Source of the DNA: Anaeramoeba flamelloides
Lineage: Eukaryota > Metamonada > Anaeramoebidae
Assembly: GCA_027625915.1 (NCBI GenBank)
Contig: JANTQA010000029.1
Location: 6,076,001-6,140,000 of the forward strand
Direction of reading: 5' to 3'
DNA length: 64,000 bases
Shown: one piece after another, positions 22,972 to 35,475 of the stretch
Position numbering within the stretch: the first letter of the stretch is position 1
Layout: every line of letters starts with the position of its first letter
Program-made: the position numbers and the translations under genes
Notes under the pieces: generated by a model
Told to the model about the DNA's origin: nothing
Seen by the model: the letters and a program-made list of their open reading frames with translations, nothing else
The model's database searches: none

Positions 22972-25900
22972 ATGTCTTTCAAAACAATTGGGCCATACCT
23001 AGTTGGTAAGTTGTTTTAAAAAGCCTAAGATCTTCTTCTTTGTGCTTACTTTTTTAAATGGAAATCTTTGATCAAAGAAAAGGTCAAGTTGCTGAACTTC
23101 TTTTTTAAAATCTGTCTTTTTTTTTTTTTTGAATTGAATAATAATTTTCAAACCAAAATGCACAATACCAAAGGTCGTACGCTTGGAACCGGAAGTTTTT
23201 CAAAAGGTATATAACCCGTTTTTCTTGTTACATTAAAATGATTTTCAATATTTGGAAGTTCTTTTGAAAAATTGCTTCTCGAAAGAAATAAAAAAAAAAA
23301 AAAATATCAATTGCTCGTCAAAATCACGATACAAAAAAACAAACAACTAATCAAATATAAAAATCACTTTTCTATAAAAAACCTTCTCTACAAATCATTT
23401 TTAACAGTCAAACTTGCTGTTCATAATGAAACGGGGCAAAAAGTTGCGATTAAGATCCTCTCAAAAAGCCGACTTGCACAACAACAGAATTTAATGAACA
23501 AAGTAAAAAGAGAAATTACTGTCCAAAGACTGATAAAACATCCCAGTATTCTTCAAATTTTCGAAGTGTTCGAGACCAATGACTTTATTTTCCTCATTTT
23601 GGAATACGTCTCAGGTGGTAAGTGTCTTTTTCTTGGTTTTTGATTGTGTTTTTTTTGAAATTGGTTCATTTATTTTTTAAAAACACGACAGCAAAATTAC
23701 CTGAATTTTTTTTGTGTCTTTTGTTAAATGTTTTTGAAATAGTGAACTATTTATTCCCAAACAAACCTTTTTTTACATTTTCTAAATATCGGATTCTTCA
23801 CAGACGTCTACTCAAGCCTGTCTTGTAAATTTTAAATGAAAAAAGTAATTGTAAAAACTTTCCCTTTTTAAATGACATTAAAATAAATTAAAAATAAAGA
23901 AATTGGATCTCAATAGTTTAATAAGAAAGATCCAAGTATTGAAATTTTCATTTTTAATTTACTTTGTGAAGTGCTTTTGGGTTTATTCTCTAATTCGTAA
24001 AATAATCAGTAACTTGAGATTAAAATTATCCTTTATTATTTGGAAAATTACAGTAATTAATATATATTACTGACTTGAATTCTATGAAAGCAATCTTGCC
24101 TTAGTAAGTTAATAACGATCCAATTACTTTGATTTCAGAGATAACACTGGTATTAGAATTCTAAATGGGTTAAAATTTTCACTTGATTTTTCCTATATTT
24201 CTTTACAAAAAGGGTTTTCTCTTAAGTAGGTTGAGGTTGCAGTTTAAAGACTCTATTTGAAAAAGTAAATTGAAATTGAAGTGAAAATTTTTCCCATTTG
24301 AAATTCAAATACCATAGTTTTAAAAAACAACACCCAGTTAAAAAAAAGGAGATTACTCAGCGCAAATTTCAATAATTGTTTTTGGATTAAGAAAGAAAAT
24401 GAAAAAATGCTCTTCAATGTTGGGTATTGTTGTTGAAAAGTTGACTTTTTGATCTTATCGATGGCAATCAAAAAAATCAACTTTTAGTCGTGAATTGTTT
24501 AAAAGGTTGTGGAGTTATACCCTTCATCTCTTTCTGTTCAGAAGAATTAAAAAATTTCAAATCCATAAACATTTGGCGATTTATTATTTTTTTTTTTTTA
24601 AATTGAAGGGAGGAAATTATTTTCTACTTATGGCATTGAGGTTTTCCAGAATTCAAAATAATTGAGTTAAATCTATGATTTTACTCAATTATTTTAAATT
24701 CTGGAAAACTGCCGTTCGATTTTCTCGAGTTTTCTGTTTATCTGTGAAGTGTTCTAGGTTTTTTTTATTTTTCGAAATAAACCGAAAATTTATTAAAATT
24801 TTCTGTTTATTTCAAAAAGTAAAAAAAAACCTAGAACACTTCACAGATAAACAGAAAACCTCAAGAAAACCGCCGTTAGGTTTTTTTTAATTTTTGAAAC
24901 AAACCGAAAATTTCAGAAATTTTCATTTTATTTCAAAAATTAAAAAAAACCTAGGCACTCTACGGCACTCTACAGCACCTTTTGTTAGGTTTTTTTCCGT
25001 TCAAGAAATAAACCGAAATTTTATTAAAATTTCTTTTCATAAGAAAACCTCAAGAAAACCTAGAACGCTTCACAAATAAAATAGAAAACTTCAAAAAAAA
25101 CTTAGAACATTTAACAAATAAAACAGAAAAACCCAAGAAAACTGCCGTTAGTTTTTTTCAGAATTTAAAAGAGTAGAGCAAAATCATAGATTGTACTCTA
25201 TTCTTTTACATAAAAAAACAAAAACAAAAAAAAAACCACGACACTCCACATAACTTGGCGGCACCCCTTGTACTTTTCTAATTAACAAATTTTTGATTAG
25301 AAATTTCAATAAAGAGACATAATTCCTTATCATTAACCAATTATAAGACAAATAATGAATCTTTATTTCGTATAATATCAAAGATATTATTCTAACATTG
25401 TTTATCATTTTTGTTAATTTAGATTAATTCTTTAATCTAAATTATTCGATTTTTTTTTTTTTCCATAGGATGGGCAGTCCCAAAAGAAAATGATCGATTT
25501 CTCCTATAATTTCTAGATTGGAATGATTTTTACATAAGTTGTAAAATTTTGTTTTTCATTTATTCTTATCATGAAAATAAGAATATCTGTTTAGATAATG
25601 TGTAGAATTTCTTAATTTTAAAATGAAAGTTGAGCCTACCCATTTTAAATTATTTTTTGTTGTTAGGTTTTCTTGAATTTTAGACGAAAAAAACAGAAAA
25701 AAATACATTTTCTATTTATTTCTCAAATTAAAAAAAAATGTGGTTAGTTTTTCCAGAAGATATAAGAATTGAGTAGAAAATCGATAGATTTTCGTTAGGT
25801 TTTTTTTTGGAGGTTTCTATTTTTTTGGAAAATCAATAGATTTTCCATTTAATAGAAAACTCAAAAAAAACCTAGAACACTTCACAAATAAAATAGAAAA

Positions 25901-28900
25901 CCCCCCAAAAAAAAAACTAGAACACTTATCAAATAAATCAGAAGCCTGGGAAAACGGTCTTTGGCTTTTCCGAGGTTCAAAGGAATAGATAAAAATCTTA
26001 GATTTTACCCAATTCTTTTGAATTTTGGAAAAGCTAGCACTCAATGGCAATTGATGCACCTGGTAACACGACTGTTTATTGATATTATTATTATTATTAT
26101 TATTATATCTAATAATTTTTAAATATTCTTGACCTTTCCACCCAGAACTATTTAATATTAAATTTTGTCTAAATTTAATTTATTTCATATTTTTAAATTT
26201 TCTATTTCCCAATTAATATTTTCATCTTTTTTTTTTTTTCGAAAATGTTAATTTTTTTGAAAGATGAAATTTTACAATTTAATAATCCTTCTGGTTCTAA
26301 AGAGATGAACGGTATAACACCACAATGTTTTGATTCATTCATTACATATATAAGCTTTTTTAAAATAACCCTTCAAACCAAAGATATCTATGGGAAATTT
26401 TCATTAAAAAAAAGGAAAATTCTTATTGTTTATCCTTTTAACCAAAAAAATTTTTTTGAATCAAATTTTTCTTCATTGCTTAAGGTTGCAGTTGGGTTTA
26501 TGGTGGTTTTGTTTTCCCAAAAAAAATTAAATATTCAAGATAAATGAAAAATAGTTTGTTTGCATGTATGAGTAATATTGATTTTTTATGATAGCACTGA
26601 ACTGTCAAAAAAAAATGTGTATAGATTTATGAGTTTTTTTTCTCAAAGGCCCTACCCCCCGGTTTTGAATTTATTTTGTATTAATTCTCTGAAGAGTAAG
26701 TTTCGTAGCATTCTATTATTTATCAAATTTGTAACAGTGTGTGGAATTTTGAGAAATTGCAAATTTGTTTTTTCCTTTTTTTTTGTTTATTTTTTTTAAT
26801 TTTTATGTTAACAAAGAAGAAATAAAAATCTCACAAATGCTTTATATTTTATTATTATTAAAGGTTTATTCAGAAATTAAAATTGAAACATTAGAAAAAT
26901 TAAAAACTTTTCAATTTTTTTATAAGAATTTTTTCAATTATTTCAACTTAAGAGTAACAATATAATTTTCAATGAAAAACAAAACACTTGAATCTTAGAG
27001 TCTGTTGTGGTTATCCTGCCCCCTTAAAAATTAGTTGCACCTCAAAAACTCAAAATTTATATTGGGGTTTGGTGATCTCAACAAATGTTTTTATGAAAAA
27101 TTTTGTAAATAAAATGTTTTTATTAAGCCAGATACGATTTATTGTAACACAATCCAAATTATCATCCAAGTTATATAAAAGTAAAACTTCTCAACACTAA
27201 GGAATAACTCTACTTTGATCTTATTAAAACCTTCTTGTTGTTTTTTAAAACAAGTCAAAAATGAAAGGAAGGTTTGCTTATTTGGATTATACTTTTGGGG
27301 AATTTTATTTTGATAAATTTGGATTGCTTTCTTTGAATTTTAACAAGATTACTTTTTGATAAATCCCAAACTAACGAATTTTTTTTTGAAGTATCAGGTT
27401 TACATTTAACATTTTTCTTCTGATGTATAATCTTGAACATCATATAAGAGCCATCTGTATTTTATGTTCAGTGAATATTACCTTTATGGCTAAGGAGCTC
27501 ATTCATTGACTTAAAATCAGGCCAAGTAAAGAAAATTTGTTGAGGTTTTATAATTTAAGTTTTTTTTACTTCAAAATTTTTCATTTATGTAAAACTTTTT
27601 TCAAAATCCAAATTCTAAATTTACCTACAGAGGTTTGAAAATTCAAATCCTTTTATGTCTGAGAATTTCCGCTTCATTTAAATAATATCCTAGAATTATT
27701 ACAATGGTATCAATATACTTTTTGATTAAGTAGAAAGAAGACAAGAAAAGGGGTAAAAAAAATCCTTTTAAATTTGCCTTGTTTTTTTTTTGGGAATTTT
27801 CAAAATTTTTGGAATTAATTTAATGTTTTTTGTTCTAATTATCCAAAAATCACAAAAAAAAAAAAAACTAATATTATGTCTTTCCTTTAACAAGCATTCG
27901 TTAAAACCATTTTTTTCTATTTACAATATTGGAATTCTACCCACATAACACAAAATAAATATAGACCTGAAATGATTTTGAGTAAAATATATATTTTTTG
28001 AACTTTATTTCCGAAATATTTCAATATCACAGAAACAATTTTTTTTTTAATTTGTTTCTGGGAATTTTTAGAAATTTTTAGATCTACATTGAGATCATTT
28101 TCAATATAAAACAAAAACAAACGCATCATAAAATAATTTGAAAAAAAATAGTTTTTTATGTGCTTTCTTTAGATTTTTTTTTACTAGAAGATCATACTTT
28201 GTAAATTTAAAAATATATTTAATAAAATTTTCATTCATCTTTCCAAAAGAAAACACAAAAACAATAAAAGAAAAAGAATTGTGGAAATCATTAAATTCTA
28301 CAACTTGAAAATGGAAATTCAAAATATAAACAAGATTTAATATTAACCAGTTTACATTTTTCATCGTTCTTTTAAACAATTTTTTGGAAAGCTGAATGAA
28401 ATTTTTTTTAATTTCTTTTTAAACAAATATTATTTTTAAAATTTTTTAGAATCAAACACAGAAAAAAAAAAAACTCATATAGCCGAAAATATTTTTGGTA
28501 GAACCAAAATAAGGAAAAAAATAAATTTAGTTTTTCAAATTTTATTATTATACAACTTGAGATAATTTTACCCTTTTTCAGAATTTTAGTTCAAATTAAA
28601 TTCCAATCCATTTACCCTGACAGCGTTAATACAAAAAAGTTTTAAAAAGTGAAAAGGTGCCAGATTTTTTCTTTATCTGAATTCTGAAATTAGAAACAAA
28701 TAACATGAATCAGAAGATAATTCATAAGATTTAATTTCGATTTTTCAAATTCTTATAAAATAAATTACGAGCAATCTATTCACTGATTATTGAAATACTG
28801 AAAGTGGAAATATATATTAATCAAAATCAAATAAATATGGTAACTCAATTTTATACTACGTTTAAACTTTTTTCGTCATTTATTACACATGAAAATGAAT

Positions 28901-31900
28901 TTTTTTGTTAGATAAGAGTGTTGAGATTGGAAAAAAAAATATTGGTAAAGGGCGAATTTCTCTTATTTCGGTTGATCAATTTTTTTAAATAAAATATTCT
29001 TTAATTAACAAAAAAAAAAAAAAAAAAAATAAGATTGAGACAAATTCAACAAGTTGTAGTAATCGTTTAATATATAAAAATAGTTTAACCACTATTCAAA
29101 CAATTTTTCTAAATATTTACTTTGATAGAATTTTTAATCTCAAAGGTTAAAGCTGGTGTGTAAAAAGACAAAAAGTGTTTGTTCGTTTCCGAGATCAACT
29201 TTAATCTTTCACATTATTTAATTTATGTTTTATTATATTTTTTTATTCATTTCGTAAAATTAACTTATAAATTTACCAAAATTTTATTTCACGAAACAAA
29301 AGTTTTGTTAAAAAAACACAAAAAAAAAAAATAAAAAGTTAAAAACAAAATTTTTTTTTAATCAAAGAGTGGGAAAATATTGTCGTTTATTAATGTAAAA
29401 AACATGATATGTATCAAACAAGTAAATAAATCAAATTGAAGAAATATAGACGTTTAACTTTCTTAATAAAAAAAATCAAGAGTTCAAGGTTTTTTTAAAT
29501 TCCATTTTAATTGAAATTGTAAACAAAATATTTTTTTAGTTATAACTATTATTTTCATTAATTTTGTACAATGATTTTATAATCATTTATATTGATAAAA
29601 TAGCCAATTACCAAAAACTCTGAAATATGATCAAAAAATTTTAACGCCATTTTTAAGTGATCCTTTTTTTTTTTTAATTCTAATTGGGGGTGTTTATTTG
29701 ATATAGATATATATATATATTAAATAATTTTCAATTTTTGAATTTTTTTTTTATTTAAATCATTATCAAATATATTATTTCGAAAAAAGGTGTATGCTTA
29801 TTAACTAAATTATATTTCAAAAATTTTAACTTATCCGAAATAATCAATTGAAAGAAAAAATTCTTTAGTCTTCAATAACAACTATCAATTAACTATTATC
29901 AATAATTCACTTTTTAATTGTAATCTACCCATTAAAAAATGATATTTAAAAAAAATAAAATCGAACCCAAAAAAGGTAAATCACAATTTTTGATGTGGAC
30001 AGTAATGATTTTTTATTACAAAACTTTTAATGAAAAAAGGTTTAACATATGGATTTTTTGCTAATAAATATATTCATTTAAAAAGAGATTAGATAGTCTC
30101 AATTGTCTGAATTTTTAAAGTTTTTTAAAAGATCTTGTTTTTTTTTTTAAACTTGTTTTTTTTTCTAAAAATATCAAAAAACAAAAGAAAAAGAAAAAAA
30201 GACACAGAAAAACAAAAAATCAGAAAAATAAGAAAAAGAAAAAAAGAAAAGAAAAAGAAAATTTTAGATCAAATTCAAAAATAATCTTGATCCAAAAATT
30301 TGAAAATATAGTTTTATAAAGAATACAGGATAAACCCTAAAAACCTCTTCTCGTAACCTTATAAAGTAAATCAATATTTTTGAAAAATAGTTTAGTTGCT
30401 TGTTTTTAAACGTAAAAAATGAGTTTGACTTTCTGAAATAATTTCCACTATTCGAGATTAATATAATGTTTAAGCAACAAAAAATATTTTTATTATTAAA
30501 CAATTCGCCAAAAAAGTAAAGTTATTTTAATATAATAAAGTTGTATTACACGTTAAGAATATATAATATAAATATATTCACTATAAAACAATTATATTTA
30601 ATTATTTCATTCATTATAAATATTTTTAATAATTTAATCACATTTTGATAATTTTGTTTTTTTTTTGATCAATTGTTGAAAATCTTTTTTTTGTCATTAA
30701 CTTTCAAATTCTCAATTTTATAAATTATATTGTTTAATAAAAAATGTAAATAAAAAAAAAATAAAAATAAACAGAAATGCCATAAAAGATATCTATTAAA
30801 AAAATCTGAATAATTCGTCAATCTTCAATTATATTCATTATATAAAAAAAAAATAAATAAATCAATAGGGGAATTATTTGATTATATAGTTGAGTGTGGA
30901 ACCGTTCCAAGTGATGAAGCAAGACAATTTTTTCAACAAATTATCTATGGGTTGGAACATATTCATTCCTTTTCAATTACTCATCGAGATTTAAAACCAG
31001 AAAATTTATTATTGGATATAAATAAAAATGTCAAAATAGCGGATTTTGGGATGGCAAGAGTAATGGAAGTTAGTGGGTTACTGCAAACGTCTTGTGGTTC
31101 CCCACATTATGCATCACCTGAAGTTTTAAAAGTAAAAAAAAATAAATTCTCCATATATTTACTCAATTAATAATTTTCAAGAAAATTATCAATTAACTTT
31201 TCCTTTTATTCTAAAATTACCTTAAACTTGTTAAAAAAAAAAAAAATTATACTATAATAATATTAATATTAATAATAATAATAGGGGAAAGGGTATGATG
31301 GTCAAAAATCTGATATTTGGAGTTGTGGTGTGATTTTATATTCCTTGCTTAACGGATGTTTACCCTTTGATGAATCAACATATCCAGAATTAATTAATGT
31401 TGTAAAAAGTGGAAAATTTGAATTTGTCGAAAATTTACCTGAAATTGAAAAAGATCTGATTATTAGGATGCTAACTGTTGATCCTGAAAAAAGAATTACT
31501 TTAAAGCAAATCAAAAAGCACTCATGGTTCACATACAATTTTCCACAGGGATACATCCCACCTAGCCCGGTAATTGATTATCAAAAAAAAATTGGCTCAG
31601 CAATTAATATTGAATCAATTGATAAAGAAATCGTAGATCAACTGGGTAACATCGAATGGGTTGATTCTGGAAAGATCATCAAAGCATTGCAATCGAATTC
31701 GTTAAACTCTATTAAAATCATTTATGAATTATTCAGAAAACGGAAAAACAAATTTAAAAAAAATAATAATAAGAAAATTAAAAATCGAATAAATGAAAAA
31801 AATGTGAAAAGGAAAAGAAGAGGGAGTTTACCAGTTGGGAAAACGAAAAGGTCACCAAACCGGATTCGAAGAAAATCCATTAATGAAACTTCACAACGAT

Positions 31901-33612
31901 TTAAAAAATTTTCTTCAAATATTGAACAAAGTAAAGTGTTGCAATTGCACCAACTAGTAAAAAGAACAGAAGAAGAAAATGATTTGGATTATGATGACTT
32001 TTCCGAAATTGTCAATAAAGTCTCTAATTTGGATTTAGTATTTAATAATAACAACAATTGGAAAAATTCAAAAAATAATTTTGAAAAAATTTCACAAAAA
32101 ATATCTTTATCTGCACCAATCAATTTAAGGAAAAAAAAAACAATTAGAAATAGAAAAATAATTAATAATCAAAAAATACCTACAAATAATAAAAATATTT
32201 ATACTGGTAATTCACCTAGTAGAATACCCTCTATTTTAAGTTCTAAAATTGATATCACACGGAAGCTTTTTGAAAATGATATCAATTTGAAGGAAAAAGA
32301 TAAAAATAATAACATGTTTTTTTTTGAAGAAGAATCAAACAATAATTCTAATTCTTCAAATGAAGATTTATCAATTTATTTTAATAATAATACAAGAAAT
32401 AAACAAAAAACAAGCAGATCGATTCAAATTAAAAATAATAATAATATAAATAATAAAAATAAAAATAGTCAATATAGAAATATAGATTTTAATAATAGAA
32501 ATAGAAATGCAAATACAAATACAAATATAAATACGAATATGAATATACATCAAAATAATAATTATAATAATAACCAAAATTATTTTTTTAAGAATAGTTT
32601 CAACTTCAATAACAATCCAGTTTTCCAGTTTAATTTAAATTTGAACAATATTATTTATAATAATCAAAAAAATACAAATAACATTTCAACTTCAAAATAT
32701 TTCAATGAAAATAATAATCAAATCAAGGATTATGAAGAAGAAAAAATATCTAAAAAATTTAACGAACAAAAAAATTTCAATTATACCAATAATAAACAAA
32801 ATCAAATTTTTGGCAGTCCATTATTTCACCGTCGTAGTAAAATATATCAACAACAAAATAATTTTCCAAATAATTTTAATAAGCTAAATCAAAAACAAAA
32901 TCAAACTCAAAGCCAAAACCACAACCACAATCAAAATTTCAATCAAAACCAAAATCAAAACCAATATTTTAATCAAAATCAAAATTTCAATCAAAATCAA
33001 CCATTAAAAATTAAACAAGAAAAAAATGAAGAAATTGGAAAATCAAATATTTGGTTAAATTCAATATTAAATAAAAAACAACAAAAAAAATTGAATCAAA
33101 AATTAAAACAACAATTAAAAATTGCTAAAAAGGGTTTATATAAAAGTTTGGAACAAAACCAAAACTTACCTATTTATATTTGTCAAGATAGAATGATCGC
33201 AGTTAGTTCAGCATCATTTCTTGATGTAATATTAAAATTGCAAAATGGTTTAACCATTTGTAATTTTGAATGGTCTTACCCTTCACTATCTATTTTGATT
33301 GGTAAAATTAATAAAATCAAAATCAAAATTAAAATTGAAAAAGTTAATTTTGAACAAATTGTTAAAATATTGACTAAAAATATTTTAGATAATAAAAAAA
33401 ATGAAAAACCTAATAATAAAAAAAAAAAGTCAGAAAAAGATTCTTTAGAACAAATATTCAAAACTGAACAATTGATTTTTGAAGAATTGGCTAGTTGGGG
33501 ACAACAAAAAGAAATAAAATGGAATTTAATTCTTCATTTTATTTGGAAAGCTGGTACCAGTAAAACTTTTATTGAAGAGGTAAATAATGTAATTCGTTTT
33601 ATTTCTCAATAA
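22972..33612 (+). CDS. Ser/Thr protein kinase, BRSK/SAD (AMPK-related) type, five exons
   Basis: Exons 22972-23005, 23174-23206, 23408-23617, 30869-31131 and 31285-33612 join in frame at GT-AG sites to give 955 residues. Kinase domain, residues 9 to about 265: Gly loop LGTGSFSKV, VAIK lysine (K38), HRDLKPEN (131-138), DFG (151-153), activation loop LLQTSCGSPHYASPE with the LKB1-type Thr (about T166), then SDIWSCGVILYSLLNGCLPFD. After it, IDKEIVDQLGNIEWVDSGKI followed by IIYELF matches the UBA-like segment of BRSK/Nim1-type kinases. A long Asn/Gln-rich linker follows, then a conserved-looking end (CQDRMIAVSSASFLDVILKL, ELASWGQQKEIKWNLILHF) of unknown fold. All catalytic residues are present, so it should be an active kinase controlled by T-loop phosphorylation. 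Intron 3 is 7.25 kb; the other introns are 153-201 bp. Confidence 0.9.
24240..24312 (+). repeat. Fragment related to the 49.6-kb MITE interior
   Basis: CTCTATTTGAAAAAG, then GAAATTGAAGTGAAAATTTT followed by TCCCATTTG, matches 49963-50012 closely (CTCTATTTGAAAAAGGAAAT, then GAAGTGAAAATTTTTCACA). The match is limited to about 60 bp. Confidence 0.55.
24640..25206. repeat. Cluster of nested palindromes in the kinase intron
   Basis: At least four hairpins lie side by side. 24640-24709 pairs GTTTTCCAGAATTCAAAATA with TATTTTAAATTCTGGAAAAC. 24730-24858 has perfect 29-bp outer arms (TTTTCTGTTTATCTGTGAAG / CTTCACAGATAAACAGAAAA). 24873-24956 pairs TAGGTTTTTTTTAATTTTTG with CAAAAATTAAAAAAAACCTA. 25140-25206 is a decayed copy of the first. 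Units such as CCTAGAACACTTCACA and AACCGCCGTTAGG recur through the cluster. Confidence 0.8.
25665..26040. repeat. Second palindrome cluster in the kinase intron
   Basis: The same vocabulary as the 24.6-kb cluster: GTTAGGTTTTTTTT, CCTAGAACACTTCACAAATA and TAGATTTTCC arms. A well-kept hairpin lies at 25962-26034 (GCTTTTCCGAGGTTCAAAGG against CTTTTGAATTTTGGAAAAGC). It probably shares an origin with the copies at 16880 and 24640. Confidence 0.75.
26245..26547 (+). pseudogene. Possible gene relic or nested exon in the kinase intron
   Basis: A 100-codon frame has a more balanced composition than the surrounding chance frames (NGITPQCFDSFITYISFF, then GKFSLKKRKILIVYPFNQ, then LLKVAVGFMVVLFSQ). Its spacing faintly recalls the N-terminal domain of CDC14-type phosphatases (a Leu/Lys 'KKI..Y..FD' strand followed by a helix ending in AVIYL), but the match is weak. 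No clear splice partners were found; frames at 26840-26960 and 26988-27200 could be further pieces. It lies in the sense orientation of the host gene. Unproven. Confidence 0.2.
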
Positions 33613-33614
33613 GG

Positions 33615-33679
<65 letters not shown>

Positions 33680-35475
33680 TTAATTGTCTAAATTATAATC
33701 TATAAAAAATAAAAAAAATAAAAAAAACTTAAAATTAATTTTTTATAGAAAAAATGTCCATTTTTTAATCAATTATACCATTGGTTATTCTTTAAATAAA
33801 TTTAAAAAATCATTTTTTGTCGTATTTTATTTTATTTATTGAAATATCTAAAAGGGTGGAATTATTATAATTTTTTTCATTGTTGTTGTTATTATTATTA
33901 TTAGGAAAATAGTATATAATCAAATATTTTGTGTTTAAAGTGAAAATTACTAATTCTCAAAAAAATAAATATAATTCAAAAGTTATCTTGACAAACAAAA
34001 AAAATCGTTTTATTGAATTAATTGTTTCAGATTAATTAATAAATCTAAAATAGAAGAATTTTAGAAAATACTTTAATTTCTAGAAAAAGCAAAAGAATAA
34101 ATTAATAATTTTATTTCCTAAATTTTCGAAAGTTAAAAAAAAACAGGTGAAATATATCAAATAAAAAAAAGAAGAAAAATCATTTTTTTGTTTTTATTGA
34201 AAGAAAGAGATAAAAAAAATAAACTTAATTATAATATGGGGGTCATTGTTTATTACTCTTTTATTATTTATAAAATTTGCGAATGTAGGTTAAATTGTTT
34301 GAAGTTTACCAGCAAAAATTTGGAGTAAAAAATTCATTTTTGATAAAAATATAAGCTGATCTTTTTTAAGTATTTCAATTATAATCTAGTTCAATATTTT
34401 CGGAAAGGGTTTGAGTAACAACAACATAATTAGATTTCATTTTTTGACAAACTGGTTCTTTTTCATCGATTTAGACTAATTTACATTATTTTAAATTGAA
34501 AAAAAAAAAAACAATTTTTGATACTTTATTATTTATATTTAAACAATTTTAATGTCATACTGAATGTATCAAATTATATGAAATTTTTTATTATCTCAAA
34601 AGGTAGTAGTAAGGGAACTTTGTTAAATTTCAAAAAATATTGTTTTTTATTTGAAGGTATAAGGTATTATCAACTTGTAATCAGCAAGATATTTTCAAAT
34701 TCAACACAAAAATTTTCATTTATTAATTTGGTAATAACCATATTTATCAAAAGAAAAAAAATATTTTTCTTTTTCTATTATTTTTTTTCTACTTTCCAGA
34801 TACCTTTGAGAATTATAATAACCAAAATTTTCAAGTCCTTCTACGATTTATCATTGAAGAATTGTCTTTGTTTTCTTACAGTTAATATTGAAAATTGTTT
34901 CTAGACTTTTCAGAATCAACCCTCTCTGTTTTATATTTTTTATGACTAGTAACATATATTTATTTTTAATTTCAGGTTGATTCAAGATGAATTGTTGAGG
35001 TTTAAAATTTTTGGTTTTTTTTAAACATTTTAACATAGAGGTTAAAAACATTTTTTTTTTTAAATATAAGTAAACATTAATAAAGATAAGGTAGGGAAAT
35101 TACAATTCTTTTGGTTGACTTATTCTGGACTTTCTATTAAGTCTAATAAATTTTTAATGACAGTATAACTATATTGGAAAATAAACTGGAGTTGTCTTTT
35201 TATAATATGTAAAAAAAAATAGATTTCATTTTCAAGATCCCGTAAGTTTTTGGTAAAACAATGTTTTCATTTTTTTAAGAACCTAAAAAATTCAGTATTT
35301 TGGATTTACTTTCATTAACAGTTCTTTAAATCATATTTTCTATATAAATTCTTGTATTTCAACTCACAGAGAAAATAAAATTTGTATTGTCCTTCATGAA
35401 AACCAAAAATTTTTCAAAAAACCAAACATATTAAACATTTTTTTCCTATTTGTCCAAACAATAACAATTTTTCAA
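33613..35475. other. Intergenic DNA with (AT)n microsatellite
   Basis: A near-perfect AT run of about 55 bp at 33618-33673 follows the kinase stop codon. The remaining 1.8 kb is AT-rich with no supported gene. The open frame at 34518-34904 is Phe/Ile-rich and has no family features. Confidence 0.6.

Larger units (their letters stand above)
23618..30868 (+). other. 7.25-kb intron 3 of the kinase gene
   Basis: The donor GTAAGTG follows ...LEYVSG and the acceptor AATAG precedes GGAATTATTTG (GELFDYIVECG). Phase 1 on both sides restores the canonical kinase sequence, so the joint is certain at protein level. The intron contains the palindrome cluster at 24.6-26.05 kb, a fragment resembling element A of the 49.6-kb family (24240-24310), a possible gene relic at 26245-27200, and unique AT-rich DNA. 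The other introns in this gene are about 40 times shorter. Confidence 0.85.

Noticed and set aside
24640-26040. Hairpin cluster as a CRISPR array
   Set aside because: Units are palindromic, uneven in spacing and mutually similar throughout, without distinct spacers; the context is eukaryotic.
34518-34904. 128-codon open frame
   Set aside because: Phe/Ile/Lys-rich with no conserved pattern, no plausible neighbours for splicing, and typical of chance in AT-rich DNA.
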